Positions 1 through 5,135 of a stretch of 5,135 nucleotides of DNA are shown here, in pieces. Every line of letters starts with the position of its first letter. Within the stretch, counting starts at the first letter, position 1. This DNA comes from CAYWBI01 sp964456445 (GTDB lineage: Bacteria > Calditrichota > Calditrichia > Calditrichales > J004): contig CAYWBI010000243.1 in assembly GCA_964456445.1 (NCBI GenBank), forward strand, positions 1-5,135, read 5' to 3'. Position numbers and translations under genes: made by a program. Below the pieces are notes generated by a model that saw only the letters and a program-made list of their open reading frames with translations, searched no databases and was not told the origin of the DNA.

Positions 1-58
1 CTCTTACTCCTCTTTTCAATGAACAAAGGGCAGCCAATTTAAGCACCCTCTTTGCCAC

Positions 59-151
59 TTGCAAATCTTTTATTGCCTGCTATATATACCTGATTTCTCT
101 TTCAGCAAGAGCATTTAATCTACTTACTCTTTTGTACCTTTGCAAATCTTT
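59..151. repeat. pair of 12-bp direct repeats 81 bp apart
   Basis: The 12-mer TTGCAAATCTTT occurs at 59-70 and 140-151. The offset is 81 bp, exactly 27 codons. Read on the minus strand, both copies fall in the same frame and encode KDLQ, each followed two residues later by KRV. The flanks match only partly. This could be a short internal protein repeat or coincidence in AT-rich DNA. Confidence 0.35.
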
Positions 152-229
152 ATTCTGCAAAATTTTAACTTTTATGACCCCGTCAAACGACTCCCTTGTT
201 CCGATATATTCCTGATCATTCATCTTCAT
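80..229 (-). CDS. possible 49-aa hypothetical protein, or 5' remnant of an interrupted gene
   Basis: This is a minus-strand ORF of 49 codons starting MKMNDQEYIG and ending EREIRYI before a TAG. An in-frame TGA lies two codons upstream of the ATG, so it cannot extend upstream. No Shine-Dalgarno sequence is visible. The peptide is basic and helix-prone (segment NKDLQRYKRVSRLNALAERE). After the amber codon the same frame continues for 26 more open codons to the window edge, with a similar segment (IKDLQVAKRVLKL). A single C-to-T change of a CAG codon could therefore have broken a longer gene; the codon after the TAG is CAG. I do not recognise a family. It could equally be chance, because the opposite strand is also open here. 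Confidence 0.2.
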   Translation of the reverse strand: MKMNDQEYIGTRESFDGVIKVKILQNKDLQRYKRVSRLNALAEREIRYI

Positions 230-277
230 TTTTCAAAGTTTGTACTTTTTCGTCCTATTATAAATACTTAGGCCAAA

Positions 278-306
278 TTGGAACAATTATGTAAATGTTT
301 TATTAT
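278..306 (+). promoter_or_regulatory. candidate sigma-70-like promoter, distal, upstream of clpC
   Basis: TTGGAA at 278-283 (4 of 6 match to TTGACA) is followed after 17 bp by TATTAT at 301-306 (5 of 6 match to TATAAT), in very AT-rich DNA. A perfect TATAAT overlaps at 304-309 but would be 20 bp from the same -35 box. If used, the leader before clpC would be about 95 nt. This is inferred from the motif only, and AT-rich sequence often gives such matches by chance. Confidence 0.4.
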
Positions 307-331
307 AATTATATGATTTAATTTTGTTTTC

Positions 332-361
332 TTGACTGGCAGAAGACCGAATACTAAATTG
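332..361 (+). promoter_or_regulatory. candidate proximal promoter for clpC
   Basis: TTGACT at 332-337 (5 of 6 match to TTGACA) is followed after 17 bp by TAAATT at 355-360 (4 of 6). The latter followed by G also resembles, with one base missing, the TAnnTTTG -7 element described for Bacteroidetes promoters. It would start transcription near 367, giving a 5' leader of about 40 nt. I saw neither a CIRCE inverted repeat nor a CtsR-type direct heptad repeat here, so classical HrcA or CtsR control of this clpC is not supported by the sequence. Confidence 0.45.
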
Positions 362-393
362 AAAATGTATCAGTAGAACAAACATTAATTTGT

Positions 394-400
394 AAGGTGA
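394..400 (+). promoter_or_regulatory. ribosome binding site of clpC
   Basis: AAGGTGA lies 7 nt before the ATG at 408, and AGGTGA is fully complementary to the usual 16S anti-Shine-Dalgarno tail. An in-frame TAA at 393-395 overlaps this site and rules out any earlier start, so the clpC start at 408 is well fixed. Confidence 0.8.
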
Positions 401-407
401 AAATATT

Positions 408-2888
408 ATGGGTAACAATTTTACCAACCGCGTACAAAAAGTCATTCGCTTTTCTAAAGAAGAAGCTATGCGCCTTGGTCACGACCATATCGGCACTGAA
501 CATTTAACACTTGGTGTGATTAAGGAAGGTGAGGGCATTGCCATAAAAATCCTTAAAAACCTCGGTTGTGATCTGGATAAACTAAAAAAAGCCATTGAAG
601 ATGCTACTGCCCCGTCCGGCGGGACCATGACCATCGGCAATCTCCCTTTATCCAAAAGGGCCGAAAAGGCTTTAAAAATGACTTATATTGAAGCCAAAAA
701 CTTTAACAATGATGTTATTGGTACCGAACACCTAATATTATCCATCCTTAAGGAAAAGGACTGTCTCGCTGCTCAAATTTTGTTAACCTTTAACATTGAT
801 TATGCAGCCTGCTATAATGAACTGGAAAATATCCTGGCCGGTAAGCCAAGCTCGCCACCGGCGCCCAAACAACAACCTGCTAAAAAAACCAAAACACCCG
901 CTCTTGATCATTTTGGCCGTGATTTGACCCAAATGGCTTTGGAGGGAAAGCTTGACCCTATAATTGGACGGCAAAAAGAAATCCAACGTGTTGCACAGGT
1001 TTTAAGCCGGCGTAAAAAGAATAATCCCGTATTAATTGGTGAGCCCGGTGTGGGCAAAACAGCAATTGCCGAAGGGCTTGCCATCCGCATTGTGGAAAAA
1101 AAAGCATCCCGGGTGCTACATAATAAACGGGTGGTTGCTTTGGATATGGGTTCCATTGTAGCCGGAACAAAATACCGGGGCCAATTTGAAGAACGGATGA
1201 AAGCCCTGATGACCGAACTTGAAAAAGCTAAGGATGTTATACTTTTTATTGACGAGTTACATACGATTGTGGGAGCCGGTGGAGCGTCGGGATCGCTGGA
1301 TGCATCCAATATGTTTAAACCTGCCCTGGCACGTGGCGAACTGCAATGCATTGGTGCAACCACCCTGGATGAATATCGAATGTACATAGAAAAAGACGGC
1401 GCCCTCGAACGTCGTTTTCAGAAAGTTATGGTTGAACCCACGACCATGGAAGAAACACTGGAAATATTACATTCGGTAAAAGATCGCTATGAAAAACATC
1501 ATAATGTTGAATATAGTTCTGATGGGCTGGGGGCTATCGTCAAGTTGGCCGAACGTTATATCACCGATAAGCATTTCCCGGACAAGGCCATTGATATCCT
1601 CGATGAGGCAGGGTCCAGGGTGCACATGGAAAACATCATCGTCCCAAAGGAAATTCTCGAATATGAGGCTGAGATAGAGCGTATCCGGGCCGAGAAAGAA
1701 TCGCTTGCCAAACTGCAGGATTTTGAACGCGCCGCAAAGCTGCGTGACATGGAACGTAATTTGGTCGAACAACTGGAACTGGCGCGTCAACGCTGGGAAG
1801 TTGAAGAAGAAACGCGGACCGCCCAGGTAACTGTTGATGACATCGAAGCCGTAGTGGCGATGATTACCGGTATCCCAACCCAGCGGATTGCCCTCAAGGA
1901 ATCTGAAAAGTTACTCGATATGGGCAAAGCGCTTAAAAAACGTGTTATCGGTCAGGCTGAAGCAATCACAGCCATGACCAAGGCCATACGTCGTGCCCGG
2001 GCAGGGCTAAAGGACCCCAACCGCCCGATTGGTTCCTTTATCTTTTTAGGCCCAACAGGTGTGGGCAAAACCTATTTGGCCAAAGAGCTTGCCGAATATT
2101 TATTTGAAAGCCCAAAATCACTTATTCGGATAGACATGAGTGAATACATGGAAAAATTTAATGTATCCCGCCTGGTCGGCTCACCTCCTGGATATGTCGG
2201 CTATGAAGAAGGTGGTATTTTAACCGAGAAAGTCCGTCGTCATCCTTATTCGGTTATCTTGTTGGATGAAATCGAAAAGGCACACCCGGATATCTACAAT
2301 CTGTTGTTACAGGTTATGGATGAAGGACATTTAACCGATTCGCTTGGACATAAGGTTGATTTTAAAAATACAATCCTGATCATGACATCCAACGTAGGGG
2401 TTAAATTTTTAAGCAACACTACCGGATATGGTTTTACCGATAGTAAGACGGATGACCTGTTTAAAAACATGAAGAATAAAATATCAGGTGAATTAAAAAC
2501 AGCTTTTAATCCCGAGTTTTTAAACCGTGTGGATGATATCGTTTACTTTCGGCCACTACAGCAAAAAGAAGCAGTCAAAATTATTGACATTTCCCTAAGG
2601 GACGTCTCTGATAAACTGGATGAAAAAAACATGGAATTTCATTTGACGGATGGGGCCAAAAAATTTCTCGTTGAACATGGTTTTGATTCTCAATTCGGAG
2701 CACGGCCGTTAAAAAGGGCCATCCAAAAATATTTGGAAGATCCCATTGCCGACGAACTGTTGAAAGGCACCTTTAAGGAAGGAAGTATTATCCAGATTAA
2801 GGTTAAATCGAAGGATGAATTGGCCTTTACAGAAACAGGCATGAAAGAAGTAAAAAAGAACGATATCTCTCTCGATGAATTAAACTAA
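408..2888 (+). CDS. clpC: ATP-dependent Clp protease ATP-binding subunit ClpC (AAA+ unfoldase)
   Basis: This is a cytoplasmic hexameric unfoldase that feeds misfolded or tagged proteins into ClpP. The 826-residue length is normal for ClpC. Domains in order: two Clp_N repeats (about 5-65 and 79-143), each with a GTEH motif (E31, E107); a Pro/Lys-rich linker (144-165); AAA-1 with Walker A GEPGVGKT (211-218), pore loop KYRG (255-258), Walker B ending D282-E283 and an Arg pair after GALE (335-336); a short middle domain with the UVR motif LQDFERAAKLRD (436-447) that separates ClpC from ClpB (long coiled coil) and ClpA (none); AAA-2 with Walker A GPTGVGKT (548-555), pore loop GYVG (595-598), Walker B D620-E621, sensor-1 N662 and sensor-2 GARPL (764-768); then a D2-small domain. 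The loop after sensor 1 carries YGF (674-676), the probable ClpP-binding tripeptide. All catalytic residues are present. No mcsA, mcsB, ctsR or clpP lies in the window. A strong terminator follows, so it is probably monocistronic. Confidence 0.96.
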   Translation: MGNNFTNRVQKVIRFSKEEAMRLGHDHIGTEHLTLGVIKEGEGIAIKILKNLGCDLDKLKKAIEDATAPSGGTMTIGNLPLSKRAEKALKMTYIEAKNFNNDVIGTEHLILSILKEKDCLAAQILLTFNIDYAACYNELENILAGKPSSPPAPKQQPAKKTKTPALDHFGRDLTQMALEGKLDPIIGRQKEIQRVAQVLSRRKKNNPVLIGEPGVGKTAIAEGLAIRIVEKKASRVLHNKRVVALDMGSIVAGTKYRGQFEERMKALMTELEKAKDVILFIDELHTIVGAGGASGSLDASNMFKPALARGELQCIGATTLDEYRMYIEKDGALERRFQKVMVEPTTMEETLEILHSVKDRYEKHHNVEYSSDGLGAIVKLAERYITDKHFPDKAIDILDEAGSRVHMENIIVPKEILEYEAEIERIRAEKESLAKLQDFERAAKLRDMERNLVEQLELARQRWEVEEETRTAQVTVDDIEAVVAMITGIPTQRIALKESEKLLDMGKALKKRVIGQAEAITAMTKAIRRARAGLKDPNRPIGSFIFLGPTGVGKTYLAKELAEYLFESPKSLIRIDMSEYMEKFNVSRLVGSPPGYVGYEEGGILTEKVRRHPYSVILLDEIEKAHPDIYNLLLQVMDEGHLTDSLGHKVDFKNTILIMTSNVGVKFLSNTTGYGFTDSKTDDLFKNMKNKISGELKTAFNPEFLNRVDDIVYFRPLQQKEAVKIIDISLRDVSDKLDEKNMEFHLTDGAKKFLVEHGFDSQFGARPLKRAIQKYLEDPIADELLKGTFKEGSIIQIKVKSKDELAFTETGMKEVKKNDISLDELN

Positions 2889-2895
2889 ACATTAC

Positions 2896-2958
2896 GGCTG
2901 TCAGCTGAGAATAAAATCCATTTTTTTTAATTTTATTTTCTCTGGTGACAGCCTTTTT
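2896..2958 (+). terminator. Rho-independent terminator after clpC
   Basis: A large inverted repeat begins 7 nt after the clpC stop. GGCTGTCA (2896-2903) pairs perfectly with TGACAGCC (2946-2953). After a small internal mismatch, the pairing continues with GAGAATAAAAT (2907-2917) against ATTTTATTTTCTC (2930-2942), with a 2-nt bulge. A loop of about 12 nt contains a run of eight T. The stem is followed directly by TTTTT (2954-2958). No T run flanks it on the opposite strand, so it acts in the + direction only. It should separate clpC transcription from pgi. Confidence 0.88.
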
Positions 2959-3000
2959 ATTACCTTCCTTTATTAAAGTCAAATTTACACGGAATATATA

Positions 3001-4380
3001 ATGAACATCCAGATGGATATTTCTAATGTTTTACAATCAAATATCGGCAACACGCACGGCCTTTCTCTTAGCAAGTTGGAACAAATCGCCTCTGATAGCG
3101 CCCACTGTCTGCAGAATCTTAAACATAAAAAAGATAGCGGGCTGCTTGGTTTTTACAATTTACCCTATAATGATGCCGAAACAGAATCCGTTCTTGAATA
3201 TGTAGAATCCATAAAAGACCGTTTCGATAATTATGTGCATCTTGGCATTGGCGGCTCTTCCCTTGGTCCCATTGCCCTCTTTACATCTTTACAAGATTCC
3301 TATTATAACCTGAACCAATCTCCAAAAATGTTTTTTCCGGATAACATCGACCCGGATTGGATAAACGATTTGCTCGAACATCTCAATATAAAGCGCACCC
3401 TCTTTCATGTGGTGTCAAAGTCCGGTGGTACCGCTGAAACCGCCGCTACCCTACTTTATTTTATGGACAGCCTGAAAAAGCAAACCGGGGAAAATTTCTA
3501 TAAAAACCTGATTTTTACAACCGATCCTCATGAAGGGTTATTAAATAAAATTGCCGCCGAAAACCCAATCCGTTGCTTCCGCATTCCTTCGAATGTTGGC
3601 GGACGTTTTTCCGTCTTTACCCCATTGGGTCTAATCCCCGCGGCACTTGCAGGCATTGACATCCGCGCATTGTTAAATGGCGCCGCCGAAATGGAGAAGA
3701 AAGTGTGGGAAGCCAACCTGGTCCAAAATCCGGCTTTTATGTATGCGGCCATACATGTATCTTCTATGAAGATGGGCAAGAATATAAGTGTGATGATGCC
3801 CTACAGCAACAAGCTACGTGATATCGCCGATTGGTACCGCCAACTATGGGCCGAAAGTCTGGGAAAGCGTTTTGACAACGATAAGCAAAAAGTTGAACTC
3901 GGCCAAACGCCTGTCAAAGCCCTGGGCGCAACCGATCAACATTCCCAGGTGCAATTGTATGTAGAGGGGCCAAACGACAAAATCATTACATTTATAGAAG
4001 TCGAAAATTTTTATTCGGACCGGCTTTTACAAAACCCCTTTCCCTATATAAAGGATTTTGATTACCTTAATGGCAAATCATTAGGTCAACTTATTTCTGC
4101 GGAGAAAAAAGCTACCGAACTGGCGCTGACCAACAATGAACGTCCGAACATAACCATAAAGATGGACAGGGTAAACGCGGAAAATATTGGCGCGCTACTT
4201 TTTCTGTTTCAGGCGGCCACGGCTTTTGCCGGTGAATTACTCAACATAAACGCCTTTGATCAACCGGGCGTGGAAGAAGGTAAAATTGCCACCTATGGCC
4301 TGATGGGACGCACGGGTTATGGGAAACAGGGCAGGGAAACCGAAAAAGCCCTGCAGGAAAAAGAAACACATATTATCTAA
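3001..4380 (+). CDS. pgi: glucose-6-phosphate isomerase
   Basis: This enzyme interconverts glucose-6-phosphate and fructose-6-phosphate in the cytoplasm (glycolysis and gluconeogenesis). At 459 residues it belongs to the short bacterial type (about 450) rather than the 550-residue type of E. coli and animals. It shows the two SIS phosphosugar-binding folds: GIGGSSLG (82-89) and SKSGGTAET (139-147), which hold the phosphate. The first family signature is at NVGGRFSVFTPLG (198-210) with conserved R202. Likely catalytic residues by family comparison are E285 in AESLGK (proton transfer), H314 in ATDQHSQ (ring opening) and K428 in the second signature FDQPGVEEGK (419-428). Nothing is missing or truncated. 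The start at 3001 has only a weak GGA Shine-Dalgarno 7 nt upstream; an in-frame TAA at 2974-2976 excludes earlier ATG starts, and Met5 is a less likely alternative. Because it follows the clpC terminator it needs its own promoter. The only candidate I see is weak (GTGACA 2945-2950, TTTATT 2969-2974) and overlaps the terminator stem. It is probably co-transcribed with fabV. Confidence 0.96.
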   Translation: MNIQMDISNVLQSNIGNTHGLSLSKLEQIASDSAHCLQNLKHKKDSGLLGFYNLPYNDAETESVLEYVESIKDRFDNYVHLGIGGSSLGPIALFTSLQDSYYNLNQSPKMFFPDNIDPDWINDLLEHLNIKRTLFHVVSKSGGTAETAATLLYFMDSLKKQTGENFYKNLIFTTDPHEGLLNKIAAENPIRCFRIPSNVGGRFSVFTPLGLIPAALAGIDIRALLNGAAEMEKKVWEANLVQNPAFMYAAIHVSSMKMGKNISVMMPYSNKLRDIADWYRQLWAESLGKRFDNDKQKVELGQTPVKALGATDQHSQVQLYVEGPNDKIITFIEVENFYSDRLLQNPFPYIKDFDYLNGKSLGQLISAEKKATELALTNNERPNITIKMDRVNAENIGALLFLFQAATAFAGELLNINAFDQPGVEEGKIATYGLMGRTGYGKQGRETEKALQEKETHII

Positions 4381-4381
4381 A

Positions 4382-4432
4382 ATGGCCACCCACAGCATTG
4401 TTTTATTCAAACGAGCTCAACTCAAAAGGTAG
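4382..4432 (+). CDS. possible 16-codon leader ORF between pgi and fabV
   Basis: An ATG one base after the pgi TAA opens a frame encoding MATHSIVLFKRAQLKR and closing with TAG, which sits on the fabV Shine-Dalgarno. It has no ribosome binding site of its own. It could only be translated by ribosomes reinitiating after pgi, and would then release them at the fabV start. It is in the fabV frame but cut off from it by the TAG. The peptide resembles nothing I know. It may simply be a chance ORF. Confidence 0.15.
   Translation: MATHSIVLFKRAQLKR
4425..4430 (+). promoter_or_regulatory. ribosome binding site of fabV
   Basis: AAAGGT lies 5 nt before the ATG at 4436. An in-frame TAG at 4430-4432 overlaps its last base and excludes any upstream start, so the fabV start is firmly set. 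Confidence 0.7.
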
Positions 4433-4435
4433 AAT

Positions 4436-5135
4436 ATGATTATTAAACCAAAAATTCGTGGTTTTGTATGTTTAACCGCGCATCCTGCAGGATGCAAACA
4501 ACATATACAGGAACAAATCGGCCATGTGCTGGCCGGCGGAAAAATTACAGGTGGCCCTAAAAATGCCCTGATAATCGGCGCATCCACGGGCTATGGGCTT
4601 TCTTCAAGAATTACCGCAGCTTTTGGCAGTGACGCCGCAACCCTTGGCGTCTTTTTTGAAAAAGAACCAGCAGCAAACAAAACCGCAACCGCGGGTTGGT
4701 ACAACTCCGTGGCTTTTGAACAAATTGCAAAAACAATGGATTTGAAATGTGCCAGCGTCAATGGTGACGCCTTTTCTGATGAAATAAAGGACCGCGTGGT
4801 CCAAATCGCCAAAGAACAATTTCAACCCTTTGACCTGGTTGTATATAGCGTCGCCGCCCCACGTCGTACGCATCCCAAAACAGGGGTGGTTGGTAAATCA
4901 ATTTTAAAACCCATCGGACAGGCTTACAATGGCAAAACACTGGATACAGACAAATCCGAGGTAAAACCTGTGCATTTGGAACCGGCCACTCAGGAAGAAA
5001 TCGACGGCACCGTAATGGTAATGGGCGGTGAAGACTGGGAAATGTGGATGAACCGTCTGCGGCAGGAAGGCCTGCTGGCCCCGGACTGCAAAACAGTGGC
5101 CTACACGTATATCGGCACCGAACTTACCTGGCCAA
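4436..5135 (+). CDS. fabV: trans-2-enoyl-ACP/CoA reductase (NADH), FabV/TER type, 3' end outside window
   Basis: This enzyme reduces the trans-2 double bond of enoyl thioesters, the last step of each fatty-acid elongation cycle (FabV), or crotonyl-CoA in short-chain acyl metabolism (TER). It belongs to the large SDR-like family of about 400 residues; 233 codons are present here. Evidence: the N-terminus MIIKPKIRGFVCLTAHPAGC is typical of the family; the dinucleotide-binding loop is GASTGYG (48-54); FFEK places E75 after the second strand, the position linked to NADH preference in characterised FabV; then GWYN (87-90), DGDAFSDE-like NGDAFSDE, VYSVAAPRRTHPKTG, LKPIG, and MGGEDWEMW. Y225 in YTYIG matches the first active-site Tyr. 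The catalytic Tyr of the Y-x8-K motif (235 in known FabV numbering) should lie just past the window edge. FabV and TER cannot be told apart from this part. It lies 55 nt after pgi without a terminator, so is probably in the same transcript. Confidence 0.94.
   Translation, partial: MIIKPKIRGFVCLTAHPAGCKQHIQEQIGHVLAGGKITGGPKNALIIGASTGYGLSSRITAAFGSDAATLGVFFEKEPAANKTATAGWYNSVAFEQIAKTMDLKCASVNGDAFSDEIKDRVVQIAKEQFQPFDLVVYSVAAPRRTHPKTGVVGKSILKPIGQAYNGKTLDTDKSEVKPVHLEPATQEEIDGTVMVMGGEDWEMWMNRLRQEGLLAPDCKTVAYTYIGTELTWP

Larger units (their letters stand above)
1..277. other. AT-rich region upstream of clpC, no convincing gene
   Basis: No gene can be assigned in this stretch. On the minus strand an ATG at 229-227 opens a 49-codon frame ending in TAG at 82-80; beyond that stop the same frame stays open to the window edge. 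The strand is purine-rich in that direction and the peptide is rich in Lys, Arg, Glu and Leu, which is coding-like. However, there is no Shine-Dalgarno site before the ATG and I recognise no family. On the plus strand a frame running from position 3 to a TGA at 213-215 is also open, giving a Cys- and Phe-rich hydrophobic peptide of about 70 codons without a clear start. The two frames lie opposite each other and cannot both be trusted. The left end may be the decayed or genuine start of a divergent gene. Confidence 0.5.

Noticed and set aside
80..82. Amber codon as evidence for a recoded genetic code
   Set aside because: None of the three confident genes has an in-frame TAG, the candidate frame itself is doubtful, and a plain nonsense mutation or non-coding DNA explains it more simply.
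3..215. Plus-strand frame open from the window edge to a TGA at 213-215
   Set aside because: About 70 codons rich in Phe, Cys and Leu with no clear start. The strand is pyrimidine-rich, as expected for a non-coding strand, and I recognise no family. Not listed as a gene, although it weakens the case for the opposite minus frame.
254..272. Short inverted ends CCTA...TAGG in the upstream region as an operator
   Set aside because: Only four base pairs match symmetrically, which is expected often by chance in AT-rich DNA.
304..309. Perfect TATAAT as the -10 box of an independent promoter
   Set aside because: No acceptable -35 box at 16-18 bp spacing; mentioned only as overlapping the listed distal promoter.
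230..407. Heat-shock operators (CIRCE inverted repeat, CtsR heptad repeats) before clpC
   Set aside because: Looked for because they often control clpC. Neither TTAGCACTC/GAGTGCTAA nor paired GGTCAAA-like heptads is present.
908..1387. 159-codon open frame on the minus strand inside clpC
   Set aside because: It lies entirely opposite the AAA-1 domain of clpC, whose conserved motifs explain the sequence. The translated peptide looks like an antisense by-product with no recognisable domain.
4604..4873. Minus-strand open frames opposite fabV (also 4591-4812 and 4758-4940)
   Set aside because: They overlap one another and lie opposite strongly conserved FabV motifs; no family resemblance and no ribosome binding sites of note.
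1..5135. CRISPR array, insertion sequence, tRNA/rRNA genes or defence genes
   Set aside because: No regularly spaced repeats, transposase, terminal inverted repeats, tRNA-like cloverleaf or rRNA sequence were seen on either strand; the coding space is taken by three housekeeping-type genes.

Overview
This is an ordinary housekeeping stretch of a bacterial chromosome with moderate-to-low GC. It carries three genes on the + strand: a ClpC-type AAA+ unfoldase (408-2888), a short bacterial-type glucose-6-phosphate isomerase (3001-4380), and the N-terminal 233 residues of a FabV/TER-type trans-2-enoyl reductase (4436 to the window edge). All three were identified from residues visible in their translations. 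I see no mobile element, CRISPR array, RNA gene, phage gene or toxin-antitoxin pair, and no convincing undescribed system.

The taxon is uncertain. The UVR-containing middle domain of the ClpC and the FabV/TER sequence (the latter recalled as close to the Treponema denticola TER in many segments) would fit a Gram-negative lineage such as the FCB/Bacteroidota-related phyla or the spirochaetes. Two of the three genes have recognisable Shine-Dalgarno sites, which is less usual in classical Bacteroidetes. This is inference only.

Layout: 1-277 is an AT-rich region without a convincing gene. Its minus strand has a weak coding-like frame broken by an amber codon. Positions 278-407 hold two candidate promoters and a good ribosome binding site for clpC. 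clpC is followed by a strong intrinsic terminator (2896-2958), so it is probably a single-gene unit. pgi starts 112 nt after clpC. pgi and fabV are 55 nt apart with no terminator between them and are probably co-transcribed. The spacer holds a possible 16-codon reading frame that ends on the fabV ribosome binding site.

The genes do not form an obvious pathway. ClpC serves protein quality control with ClpP, Pgi serves glycolysis/gluconeogenesis, and FabV reduces enoyl thioesters in fatty-acid elongation or a related acyl pathway. The observations most worth a second look are modest: the unexplained minus-strand frame at the left edge, conserved regulatory residues in ClpC (two N-domain GTEH motifs and a middle-domain Phe), a variant YGF candidate ClpP-binding loop, and the coupling-like arrangement before fabV.
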